From the NCBI GenBank assembly GCA_030704615.1, contig CM060733.1, positions 23,624,001-23,684,000 of the forward strand: 60,000 bases of DNA, given 5' to 3'. How positions within the stretch are numbered: position 1 is the stretch's first letter; every line of letters starts with the position of its first letter. Shown piece after piece: positions 44,464 through 55,324 of this stretch. The notes under the pieces were generated by a model. It did no database searches. It was not told where the DNA came from and was given only the letters and a program-made list of their open reading frames with translations. The position numbers and the translations under genes were made by a program. The DNA is from Takakia lepidozioides. Lineage: Eukaryota > Streptophyta > Takakiopsida > Takakiales > Takakiaceae.

Positions 44464-44600
44464 CTAAGGTAGCCTGTGCCATTGGCCCAAGTGTCTGGTG
44501 TCATTTAAGTCCAAGTGCAATCCCCTATGTGTCCAAGTACATCTCCTATGTCGAGGCCCGTGTGTGAAGAATTTGCTATTTTTCACGAATTTCCAGTGCA
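44464..44600 (+). repeat. Dispersed repeat end, GGTAGCCTGTGCC family
   Basis: Starts TAAGGTAGCCTGTGCCATTG and continues with GCCCAAGTGT, CATTTAAGTCCAAGTG and CCTATGTCGAGGCCC blocks. The same start is seen at 50,819 and, inverted, at 52,320, with related copies at 50,933. This is a detached end of the same non-autonomous element family. Confidence 0.7.
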
Positions 44601-45120
44601 ATCTCCAATGTCATTCCAACACTTAATTTTGTAATTTAAACCCTATTTTAACTAATTATGGACTTTTGGCTTAAATCCATACCAAACTTAATATATAGTT
44701 GAATTAAAATTAATTCAAATGTGTGATTGAACTTTGTGAAATTACAGGTGATGTCATACTTGCTTCAAAATGTGACATATAAGATGTCCATTTGACATTG
44801 AAGTGCTTGTGAAGTTGCAGTACTGAACAATTCATTGAACGTCCATTGAGAAGTCGAATGATGTAATATTACATTATGTAATCACGATAAAGAAATGTGT
44901 CGAATCGAACATGGGGTAGACTCCTACTCTACCATACTCGATACAACTTGATAATAATTTTGATTGAATCTTCATGTTGACAAGCACAATATTCAGAGAC
45001 AATGCCATTGGAATGATGTTTTGGGTGTGAGAATGGCAGTAAAATATTAAAATAGCTTGAAACATTAGGAAGATGACCTAATAGGGTAGTAAAATAAGGT
45101 TTGGGGTGTAACTAGATATA

Positions 45121-46170
45121 TTAAGTGCAATAAGGTCCAAGTTTGTGGTGAGGAGAAGGGTTTAGGGTTTGGATTTAGGGTAGAAAGAGAAAAACAAATA
45201 TGAAAGACTCACCTCCGTAGAGTTTAAAAATGTAAGGAGAATTTGATATCCATGTAATCATTCTATCATACGTTATCCAACAAAATTAAAGAAAACATTA
45301 AAAGAGAAGATACATTTACAAGAGGTAACATGGTAGTACAATAAGGTTTGGAGTTTAAGTAGGGTACTACACTAAGGTTTGGTATATGGTAAGAGTAATG
45401 GTTTAGGGTGCTAAGGGTCAAGCTTAAGCTTAGGGTAACAATTAAGGAAAGGGTAAAGGGAAGGGTAAGGGTTTAGGGTTTGGATTTAGGGTAGAAAGGG
45501 ACAAACAAATATGGAAGACTCACACATGGTAGTGTAAGTAGGGTAGTACACTAACTTGGATTTTGGTATATGGTAAGAGTAATGGTTTAGGGTAGTAAGG
45601 GTCAAGCTTAAGCTTAGGGTAAGGATTAAGGCCAAGGTAAAGGGAAGGGTAAGGGTTTAGGGTTTGGATTTAGGGTAGTACACTAAGGTTTTTGGTATAT
45701 GGTAAGAGTAATGGTTTAGCGTACTAAGGGTCCAGCTTAAGCCTAGGGTTAAGGGGTGATGGTAAAGGTACAAATGGACAAACAAATATGGAAGACTCGC
45801 ACTCACTAGAACTTGGTGTGTATGGTAAAAAAATGAAAATAAAAATAGAGAAACGAATATTATGGAAGAGTCATTGAGACGGACAAGTATTTAAATTAAC
45901 GACTCGTCGTTGGAACCTGGTCTTAAGATACATAGAAAGCACACTAGTATGCAAAGGTAAGTGCATGTGAATCCAAAACAAACGAGAAAAGTAGCGCAAA
46001 AAGGAAGGGAGAAGAGATTTGGATTACCATAAGGTCCATAACCATTATTGGTTATGGTATGGATAGTACAATCCTATTTGCAAAAAGAATGGTAAGGGTT
46101 TAGAAAAAAATGCTTAAGGGTCTTTTAGGGTAAAGGGTGTTACTAGGATAAGGGTTTACTAAGGGTTTTG
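45121..46170 (+). repeat. Interstitial telomere-like minisatellite
   Basis: Stretches rich in GGGTTTAGGG-type sequence (45,160-45,180, 45,465-45,495, 45,650-45,675) lie in tandemly repeated blocks of about 140-240 bp that also share TTTGGTATATGGTAAGAGTAA and GGGTCAAGCTTAAGC. The TTTAGGG unit is that of most plant telomeres, but here it is interrupted and degenerate, so this is an internal satellite. I see no gene. Confidence 0.75.
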
Positions 46171-46639
46171 GTTTAAGTTAGAAATCGACAAACAAACATG
46201 GAAGACCACTCGCTAGATATAGACTCGCTTAGAGGAGGAAAATGAGGAGAACATGAGAGGTATAAGTTAAGGAGTGGCAAATTGAAAAGTATGGCAATAA
46301 TGATAGGGTAAGGGTCCTCTTAGTGGGAGACCTCAGTTGGAGACTTGGCTTTGAGTCAAGTGCAAGCATTGAGAGACGGATTGGAATTGGCACAATGACG
46401 GGACATTGGAAAAAAACATTTAGACCGGATTGGAAAAGAAAGAATCCAGGGGTTGTGCCAGCATTTTTTTTTTTTGGTGCACTGTCTGTTTTGTAAGTCA
46501 GAATCCCTCACACGAATATTTGTAGATGAACAGAATGTACAGCAGTGCAGAGTCCAGCACGCAAAAAAAAAAGATTGAGAACATCCACTGGCCACTCGAG
46601 GTTAAGTGCGACAGAAAAATAAAACAAGAAGGATCCCCA

Positions 46640-48205
46640 AACGCAAACACGAAGGAAAAAAAACATAAAGAAATTTTTATATCTTAAAACAAAGGACCGG
46701 AAATGACCTCAACATTTAGTCCACGGACGGAAAATGGTTCGCAAGAAGGTAACCTTCAAGTATCTGGCTGAAGGTTAGCCTCATCCAAATTCGCGTACGC
46801 CCTCACTGCTTCCATCGCTGTAATTCTCTTTGTGCTATTTCTTGTCGTATTTTTTCGCGGCATTGTCCACACGACATTGTTCACGTGGATCCATTGAGCA
46901 GGATCTGACGGGTTGTACTCCCAAATTTTTTACCAACAATCCATGTACCTCCAAGTCGGAGGGGTTACCTCATTTCTTCGGTCTCCACCACTCCACCTTC
47001 ACTTTCTTAAAATAAGGATCCTCTCTTTCTCGGATGACATCTGAAATTGCCATTCCCATCCAGATCGGGCAAGTCGTTGGGTCATGAGGGCGAACGAGCA
47101 CAAAAAATCCTTTCTCAATATCCTTGAACGGACTCAAGGGTATCATTGAACGCTCGCACCTAGGGCCATAGAAAGGTTATGGAACTTCATCCTCATCTTC
47201 TATATCATGCAATATCTGTGGCTGGATGCCATCCCTCCGATGGTTTGGGAGATTTGGAGTTTCGTCAGGGTTGGACTTCCACATCTTAACGCTGGAGTTT
47301 TTTTGAAGCCACTCCGAATCAGTAACTGACTTCTTGTACTTCATAACGGGCCAACCATCCGCATCCTTAAAAAATCAAAAGACGTGCATCTCCGAGATCT
47401 CGACCAAAGCCTCATTTCCATCAAGAATACAATCCTTAACAAACTTCTTAAAGTCGGGAACCTCCTGAATAATTTGAGGAATGAATTGCATATTTTAGGA
47501 AATGATGAATGACCTCATCAAATCCGGAAGAATATAGGTGTTGCGTTCCTTTAGGTTCTTCGAGAGATAGCTGAAGAATCCGTCAATATCCTCATGGGTG
47601 TACCCGACCATGAGAACCTAGCTGGATCTCTGCAAAGACATCTTTGGCAGTGAGGAGGGATAGGAAAGCAAGCATCCATTTGTTCTTATTGTCCTTGGCG
47701 GAGTTGTCCATCTGCTAATAAAGTCGTCTAGGAAGTGGTCGAGCACCACATTTATCTTGCGGCCTGCAGGGTTTCAGAGCCTCCAACCATCTCGATTTAC
47801 CTTTCATGAGCGCTTTAAAGAAATCATTTTGAACTGAAGTGTCAAAAATGTTCTTGGATTCCCGGTATGTCGGCTTTTCAAGTTGGCACAGGCACCGAGC
47901 CAACGACCCAATTGTGAAGTTTGAATTTCCCTTCCAGAACTCAAGAAAAAATTGAGCGTGCGGATTATGACCTTCCTATCAAACAACGTCTTCATTGGAA
48001 TTATGTTCCGAGGTAATCCCTTCATTATATGTGCATTCCATTCAGGATGTGGAGTGCTCAAGGGACAATTTCCATTCCGTTCCCCTATGGAATCTGGACA
48101 AAGACAATGACGAAACAATTGCAACTTCTCGACTTTCCGACCCTGCAGTGTTGGCGCAATGTTCTGCACCAAGGAAGCGGCATAGAGCCCCCAAACCATT
48201 TCCAT
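46640..48205 (-). pseudogene. Degenerate gene of the DUF7869-like repetitive family
   Basis: The minus strand shows LPRRLY, a TAG, then QMDNSAKDNKNKWMLAFLS and TAKDVFAEIQL (47,735-47,610). After a +1 frame change it reads LMVGYTHEDIDGFFSYLSKN (about 47,600-47,545). The MDNxxKxNKN ... GYTHEDID signature is what I know from a large eukaryotic family annotated DUF7869, often repeated and thought to be mobile-element related. Further downstream are ILPDLMRSF, IIQEVPDFKKFVKDCILDG and DADGWPVMKYKKSV, with stops and frameshifts. The upstream part (48,205-47,804) contributes GRWLGACANLKSRHTG. Multiple breaks show it is dead. The family assignment is from memory of the motif. Confidence 0.5.
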
Positions 48206-48748
48206 CTCTTATACAAATCGGTTCCACCAGAGAGCAGTCTGTCTTCAAAACAAAGCAGACTCGAGGAAAAAAATGAATACCTCGGACATACCGGGGTCTC
48301 GTCAAAACACGTCCGTTGGGATCCCAAGTCCGTCAGCAAGACATTCTAATAAGGCTACATCGGTATTATTCGATATCATTTCTTTACTTTCTTCTCTTTT
48401 GTGTTTGTTTGGTTCTGCACTAATTAACTCCATCTTTTATCAACAGGCTGGGATGCAACACGATACCTTCGTCAATTTCCCTCCGTACAAGGTACTTTCT
48501 TGAACCTCCACTTGGCAGTCGACGTTCCTCTTCTTCGCAATATTTTCCCTCCTCTCGAAACATTTCAACCCGCAACACGTATAGGTTTTGGCCACTTATT
48601 GCACGTTCGTATTGATGTTCCATACACTAAATCATTCTGGGTCATGGGTATTTTCATGGCAGAAACACTATTGTCAGTGTGTGATTAACTTGCTCAGGAT
48701 AACTTTATCTCTCATCATTTACATGCAACAGCGGAGAAGAGGAAACAG

Positions 48749-49260
48749 ATGTTGTTAATTTTGAGTGCCAACGGACTCCTCTGCTATCGGCCACCCCCAA
48801 CCGGCGGTGAACTGTTTAAGGAGAAATTTCGTTTCAGGAATGTGACACTTCAAGTTCCTGACGGACCGTTTGTGGTGCCTCGGCCTGGAGTCTTAGAGTT
48901 TTTGGACCTTGCATTGAAGCATTTTCACGTGGCCATTTGGTCATGCGCTGATAGAGGTGTTCTTTGTAAGATGTTGGAGAGCTTCGTCCCCCGAAAATAA
49001 CGAAGAAGTTTTGCTTCATATGGTCAGCCAAGGATTGCAAGGATACTACCGGTTATATCAGGTCCGGGATGAAATATCCCGTGAAGGATATTTGCAGTGT
49101 TATTGCCAAGTTCATTGGTAGACCGTTTGCTATGCATGGGCAAAAACTTCTTGTAGATGATGAGCCATTAAATGGCCTGCGAAACCCACAAATACTGGAT
49201 TCTTCCCTTTCTCATTCAAGCCATCACCAAACGGCTTGCGTGACTGGGATGATATGACAA
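48749..49260 (+). pseudogene. FCP1/NIF (HAD-type) phosphatase-like pseudogene
   Basis: The frame starting at 48,749 reads LILSANGLLCYRPPP, the position of the DxNGxL box of plant FCP1-like phosphatases, with the nucleophile Asp apparently lost. VPRPGVLEFLDLALKHFHVAIWSCADRGVLCKMLESF follows in two parts (48,875-48,985), typical of the domain. After a TAA/frameshift near 48,998 a second piece (49,069-49,257) includes LLVDDEPLNGLRNP, matching the conserved DDEPxK block. A third frame change precedes WDDMTKVVWPYISEM (49,230-49,290). Catalytic loss plus frameshifts show a non-functional copy. The 49,600-49,804 frame beginning with FKERILKEEEELRDWEEW may be its highly charged tail. Confidence 0.6.
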
Positions 49261-49584
49261 AGGTAGTGTGGCCATACATATCGGAGATGGCTGGAGCTTC
49301 AACAGTCGTTGATTAAATTAGCGATAACCGGGCAAAGTGTTCTCATAAGCTTAAGGTCGAGACCATGCCTGCTGGGCCTGGTATGGAAGATATCTTGATC
49401 CTCGTGTTTGGATCCCACAACAAAAAAACCCTGCTTACCTTGCTAGGCACGTGGATCCCACTATTCTGTTGTTTGTTTAGAATTGGATTTTCCAATTCTT
49501 TTGTATTTGCATTTGCACTCTTACCTAAACAAATGCTCATTATGCAAAACTTCCACTTTGGGCCTAACATTTGTCATTTCCACC

Positions 49585-49804
49585 GTTTGTCCCCAGTTAC
49601 ATTCAAGGAACGAATTCTAAAAGAGGAAGAAGAGCTGCGTGATTGGGAAGAATGGCGGGCGTATCGGAAGGCTTCAAGGGCATCAAGTAGAGTTGGCAGT
49701 AACATTTCAGATGACAATGTCAGCCGGTTTCACCTTCCTGAAAATATCTCCGTTTCTTTTGGTGCGAAGACCATTGCTAACCGGAGGCGTCTTCGGACAC
49801 ATTG
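49585..49804 (+). other. Charged open frame after the phosphatase-like pseudogene
   Basis: An open segment rich in Glu, Arg and Ser (KEEEELRDWEEWRAYRKAS, RVGSNISDDNVSRF) ends at TGA 49,803. It has the look of a coiled tail and could be the last exon of the preceding pseudogene. I recognise no family. Confidence 0.3.
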
Positions 49805-49859
49805 ACTGCGAGCCGTTTGGGAGGAGGCTCAGTATTATTAATGAGTTAGTGTAAGCCGT

Positions 49860-50818
49860 AACAGTTCTATGGCTTCAGAATCTATGGCTTAACAGTTGAC
49901 ATTATTTTTTTTGTTGGTTCATCGCCAATGATACAATCTCAAATAAAATATGTTTGATATCATCAATCAGGTCCCAACCGACTCATTTTTCCATGTTGTC
50001 ATCTTCATCACGTGCCATCATTGTTTCATATTTGGTTCTGCCATTGTTCCATGTTTGTTTGTGTATGTCATTTTGGATATCGGAGCTCTCATCATTGTTT
50101 GATTCATTGCATCTTTCCATTCCTTTTAATGAACGTCAACTTGGCAGTGGATGTTCCTCTAAGACCACAATACATACTTGTATTTCTGTGTAGAATGTGT
50201 GGAGGATTATATAATTCGTTGTTATATAGTGCACAAATAACCAAATAATTATAGATATATCTCTTTATTTATATTATAGATTATGTTTATTCATATATCT
50301 TATATTATTTCTGGACCAAACAAAAGCGCAGAATTCGTTAAAATAATGTTTTTAGCTGAATTTTCAGCGACCAAAATTGTTCATATTTCTATAATTCTCG
50401 ACCCATAGGTCCAAATTTTGTGAAACCAAGTCGGTCCATCCCTACTCATCGAGGGCTTTCCAACGGTACCAAAATTGTGGCCTCTATCTAAGCCCAAGTG
50501 CAACCTCCAGTATCATTCCAACACTTGATTTTGTAATTTAGTTGAATTTTCAGCGACCAAAATTATTTATTATTGCATAAGTCTCGGGCCAATCATTGTT
50601 GAAGTCCACTTTGCTATTTTTCACGAATAATTTCCGGTGACCTAAAGTACTTGAAACTCCACATCTCCCCCACCGTAGGTCCAAAAATCATGAGACCAAG
50701 TTGGTGCACACCTTCTCGTGGAAGGCTTTCCAACGGTACCAAACACCAAGGCTGGGCCCGTAGTTTGGGAGATCTCAATGCTACAAAATAAACAAACTAT
50801 CTTGCTTCATATATTGAC
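49860..50818. other. Intergenic with repeat fragments
   Basis: No gene is seen. At 50,440-50,760 there are blocks (CCAAGTCGGT, GGGCTTTCCAACGGTACC, CAACCTCCAGTATC) that recur at 51,130-51,220, 51,780-51,850 and 52,080-52,150 in either orientation, so this is part of the same dispersed repeat family as the neighbouring element. Confidence 0.55.
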
Positions 50819-52320
50819 TAGGGTAGCCTGTGCCGTTGGCCCAAGTGTCAAGTGTCATCTAAGCCCAAGTGGGTCTCCTATGTATGCAAGTGCGTCTCCT
50901 ATGTCGAGGCCCAAGTGCGACCTCTAGGGTAACCTCTGTCGTTGGCCCAAGGGTCCAATGTCATCTAAGTCCAAATGCATTTTTTTTTCTACAGAGCCTA
51001 CGACCAGATTTGAACTGGAGACCTTTCCCTTGATATCTCTCTCCTCTCGAGGCTCCAACCATTGTCCCAAGAAAGCCCACTTTGCTGTTTTCGGAATTTC
51101 CAGTGACCCAAAGTACTTGAAATTCCACATCTCCCACACCGCAGGTCCAAACATCATGAGACCAAGCTCACCCCTCCTCGTCGAGGGCTTTCCAATGGTA
51201 CCAAGCACCAGGGCTGGGCCTCGCGGTTGGGGACATCTCAAATCTACAAAACAAACAAAACAAAACAAAACAAACGCCTCGCTTCATATATTGATATGAA
51301 GCAAGGTAGTTTGTTTGTTTGTTGGCTCCTCTCTAGAATAAAGAGGAGACTATGCATCAGTGTAAAAATTGCTAAGCCGTTGTTGTGCCTTCCCCAAGTA
51401 TCACCTCATCTCCTTTGTTAAAAACTTCTTCATGCCTCCAGGTAACATCTCCCTCAGATAACATCTCTCTTATTGAACAATTTATGAAAGAATAAATGGA
51501 TGAAGTTTTAAGTTTATTATGGATAAAAGTAGATTTCGCTATCACAAAGAGGAGCCATACGCGACTAGTCACTTGTTTGTTTTGTTTTGTTTGTTTTGTA
51601 GCGTTGAGATTTACTTTTGGTCGTCGGAAATTCGCGAAAAATAGCAAAGTGGGCTTTCTTGGAACAATGATTGGATATATTACTACTCAATAAATTCATG
51701 GAAAAAATAAATTGGTTTGTTCAATATCAAGGTAGTTTGTTTTGTTTTGTTTCGTAACGTTGAGATCTCCCAAACCGCAGGGACCCAGCCCTGGTACTTG
51801 GTACTGTTGGAAAGCCCTTGATGAGGAGGGGTGCGCACAGACTTGGTCTTATAATTTTGGTCTCAGTAGATGAAGCGAGGTACAAAATCAAGTATTTTTT
51901 TCAAATTCTTCACACTTGGGCCTCGACATAGGAGATGCACTTGGGCTTAGATGGGCCTCGACATTATATTAAATATTATTAAAAGACTGCATGTGAAAAA
52001 ATCTGTGAATCAAGGTTGTTTGTTTGTTTTACTTTGTTTCGTTTGTTACATGGAGATCTCCCAAACTGCACAATTTTAGTACTGTTGGAAAGCCCTCGAT
52101 GAGTAGGGGTGCACCGACTTGGTCTCAAAAAATTTGGACCTGCGGTGTGGGAGATATGGAATTTCAAGTACTTTTGGTTGCTGGAAATTCCTGAAAAATA
52201 GGCTTTCCTGCAACAATGCCGTGGAGATCTCCCAAACTGCAGGGTCTCTAGATACATAAGGGATTGCACTTGGACTTAGATGACAAATGGACACTTGGGC
52301 CAACGGCACAGGCTATCCTA
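50819..52320. mobile_element. Non-autonomous element with inverted ends (about 1.5 kb)
   Basis: The left end TAGGGTAGCCTGTGCCGTTG at 50,819 and the right end at 52,320 (reverse complement TAGGATAGCCTGTGCCGTTG) form terminal inverted repeats that extend some 50 bp (GGCCCAAGTGT, CATCTAAGTCC). Internal blocks (TTTGTTTTGTTTTG, GGAGATCTC, CCAACGGTACC) are also present in both orientations, giving a nested fold-back structure. It has no transposase. Flanking duplications cannot be fixed by eye. A solitary relative lies at 44,464. Confidence 0.6.
50985..51075 (-). repeat. SINE-like segment with tRNA-type B box
   Basis: On the minus strand CTCCAGTTCAAATCTGG resembles a tRNA B box (GGTTCAAATCC) and is followed within about 20 bp by a run of nine A (GTAGAAAAAAAAATG). 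This is the layout of a short tRNA-derived SINE. No A box could be placed, so this is tentative. Confidence 0.3.
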
Positions 52321-52639
52321 ATAGTATATGATGAATATGATAATATTCTTACTTAAAAACATAAACAGATAAAAATCTTTTCTTCGTATATTTTTTCTTC
52401 GTATTATTGGAAGAAGAAAACCCTTATAGTGCCATGATAATATTTTAGTAGTTAAATGATACTTTAACTATATTATAATATCATAAACCACATCCAATTT
52501 GTGCCAACGAAGTATAAGATAACTCGTTCAACAGGGCCTCTTTCCTATCTTCTTGCTCACTTCTAACTCAGCATCTGCCAAGATATATCACATCTATTTT
52601 TATAAAAAAAAATACAATTCAGGCCTTGAGGAGGGGGAA

Positions 52640-52800
52640 AAATTAACCCCCTTTCAGATAAGCCATTAGGCACACAGGTGGGAAATGTCACCACCGGACC
52701 AACCGGTCACGAACGATCCACACACCAGGCAGGGCAGCGGGTTTGAACCCCGAACCACTAGGGCGACACACTGTGCACTTACCAGCTGATGTGCATCTAT
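52640..52800 (-). repeat. Possible tRNA-related SINE fragment
   Basis: The minus strand contains GTTCGGGGTTCAAACCCGCT, a good polymerase III B-box-like block, preceded by a region that could hold an A box. It does not fold as a tRNA in any way I can see. It might equally be an LTR fragment. Confidence 0.25.
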
Positions 52801-54073
52801 TTGCCTTCTAGAGGGTTTCATTAGCGAAACTAGGGCTTCGCGTTGCTCCGCACTACTAGCGACGAATTCTGAGAACTACGTTCAATTTGCACAAAAGGGG
52901 TGGGTCATTTCCCATGGTGTTGCATCTGTTTATTGTTCAAAGGTAGGCTCCCCACCCTTAGTTTAAATTTCAGTCCACTGCCAACTGTATGTTGGCCCTT
53001 CATATCATCCTTTTAAGGTCTTCATGCTCAACTTCATTTCTGCCTTTCCCGCAAAGCCTGTTTAACATGACGGTCTTCCTTCCAATAAATTATCAGAATT
53101 AGATCAACATCAGTAACCTAGTTTAACCTGGCAAAGGTTCTATTTTTGAGCGGGCATGCCTATTATATTAATCACTGAAGATGGCAAAGGTTGAAATATC
53201 AAAATTACTAGAGACTCTTTCAAAATTGATTTGCCCAGGTGGCATGGTTGCAATGAAAACTCTCGAGATCTCTAATGTTGACACAATATTCCTATGAGTA
53301 TGATTATGATTCGCTAGTGCCTGTAAAGCTAAGAGGGAAGGTTAGTGTATATTTCAGACGTAGCCCAAACGTTATCATTGAAAACTGGCAAAGATGGCCA
53401 ATGATTGAGATTGAGGGTTACGGCGGAGTGCTGCACAGGTCAGTACACATCCCCAGGAAACAATAAAAACTCATTTTGTAGAAAGACCATGCAACAATCA
53501 TTTACATTTTCAAGCAAGAAGTTCAATATGGATATTCACAGGGTAAAGGTCGAAGAGGGAAAGAGAAACATATGATCAGGTGTAGAGGTAATTGGCTGCC
53601 ATCATTAAGTTCCAGCATAATTTTAGGTTCAATATAAAACTCGGTCTGCTTACCATTGCAATGCCAGCAAAATGCAAAGTCAACTCCAGACCTAAATTGG
53701 AAAGTATGAACAAAAGAGCACATGTAAGGAGTGTCACCAAATTTGGACTATCAACATCTTGAAGAGACTTAATTAGTAGCTAGACCTCTTCACTAATTTC
53801 ATTAGCTATTAGGACCAACAAAAGTACTGACAAACTTTCTGAAGAATGGGTGTACTGATCTCTGGAAATCTTACTTCACCTAACTCCATCTCCGTAAAAC
53901 TTCCTGTCACAATTACATGAGGTTCTTGTAGAGAGTTTCCTTCTGGAGAGTATCCTTCTGAGCCGGTTTGCTTTCCTCACTCTCCCTCTTGATACTCTCC
54001 ATTGGCTTACATAAGCTCTAGTTCAGACTGCAGACCCCAACTTACCAGGACAAACCCTCAATATGCTGTTAAC
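52801..54073. other. Intergenic, no gene supported
   Basis: A plus-strand frame at 53,275-53,466 (DYDSLVPVKLRGKVSVYFRR) is short and unsupported. Nothing else is recognised. Confidence 0.4.
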
Positions 54074-54159
54074 TTAAAGAGCAGTGACCATGGGAACTCC
54101 CATTATACTGGGAAGTTGTAGAGCATACATGATAGATTTTGCATGGTTGAACAAACAGG

Positions 54160-55295
54160 CAAGACACAGACAAATGACAGCATGGATTTCCTTAATTCTG
54201 GGATGCAACTTGTCATCTACAAAAAAGGTGTGCACCCTGTTGCCAACCTCAATGCAGAAGCAACCTGGCTCCCTTCTAACCCCTCTAACCTTCACCATTT
54301 TCTCACCTTTGCAGTATCATCCCACCTACCAGCTGCAGCATAGATGTTTGATATCAACACATAAGTCGCGGCATCCTGTTCATCCCACTTGAGGAAAGAT
54401 GTTGCCGCACGTTCAGCAATCTCCACATTGTCGTGGATTCTGCAGGCACCAAGCAAGGCCTTCCACACCACAACATCTGGATTGATTGGCATTTTATTAA
54501 TCAGGTTCACTGCCTCATCCAGTTGTCCCGCACGTCCAAGAAGGTCCACCATGCAGCCAAAGTGCTTTACTGTCGGAGTAACACCATGATCTTGACTCAG
54601 GGAATCGAAGTAGCGTCTTCCTTCATTCAGTAGGCCAGTGTGGCTGCATGCAGAGAGAACACATATAAAGGCGATATTGTCCGGCTTCAAGCCGTTCTTT
54701 TACATTCCTTCAAATAGTTGCAGGACCTCCCTATGACAACCATGTTGGGCATATCCTGCGATCATCGCATTCCACGACACCACATTTTGTTCAGTCACAT
54801 TGTCAAATATTCCCTTTTCATCCTTAATGCACCCACATTTCGCATACATGTCCACCAGGGCAATGTCCAGAATGATATTTGGTACAATTCCAACTTTGAG
54901 GATGTCACCATGCACCTCTTTGCCCTTTTCCAGGGCTGCCAAGCTTGCACAAGCATTGCAAACTCACACAAATGTGATGTTGTTGCGCTTCACCCCTTCC
55001 CCCATCATTTGCTCATAGGTCTCCAAGTCCTCCCGCCCACGCCCCTGCTGTGCATATCCTGCAAGCATGGCGTTCCATGACACCAAATCTCGTTCAACCA
55101 TATTGTGTAGCACTCCCTCCGCATCCTCAATGCTCCCACATTTGGCATACATGTCCACAAAGGTATTGTCCAGAATCACATCTGGTACAATTCCAGTTTT
55201 GGCGATGCAACCATGCACATCTTTGCCCTTTTCCAGGGCTGCAAGGCTTGCACACGCACTACAAACGCACACAAATACACACACACTATATGTCT
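54160..55295 (-). pseudogene. PPR (PLS class, E/E+ type) pseudogene, N-terminally truncated
   Basis: The minus strand reads ACASLAALEKGKDVHG, LVSWNAMLAGYAQQGRGRE (55,260-54,990), a second near-identical PPR set with VDMYAKCGCIKDE and VVSWNAMIAGYAQHG (54,930-54,710), then LKPDNIAFICVLSACSHTG, MVDLLGRAGQLDEAVNLI and VVWKALLGACRIHDNVEIAE (54,690-54,330). It ends with an E+ segment REPGCFCIEVGNRVHTFFVD (54,270-54,170). There is no DYW domain. In-frame stops lie at about 54,962 (TGA) and 54,698 (TAA), and a frameshift near 54,296 separates E from E+. The 5' part and organelle targeting signal are absent beyond 55,295. Intact relatives edit or process organelle RNA; this copy cannot. Confidence 0.8.
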
Positions 55296-55324
55296 GCTGC
55301 TGGGAGGCGGGTTTGAAGATCTAA

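Noticed and set aside
45121-46170. A chromosome end
   Set aside because: Telomere-like units are interrupted and degenerate, with other sequence on both sides.
52640-52800. A tRNA gene
   Set aside because: Only the B-box-like block is convincing; no acceptor or anticodon stem could be formed.
54160-55295. Stops in the PPR gene corrected by RNA editing
   Set aside because: Editing of this kind acts on organelle transcripts; a frameshift and missing 5' end make a nuclear pseudogene more likely.
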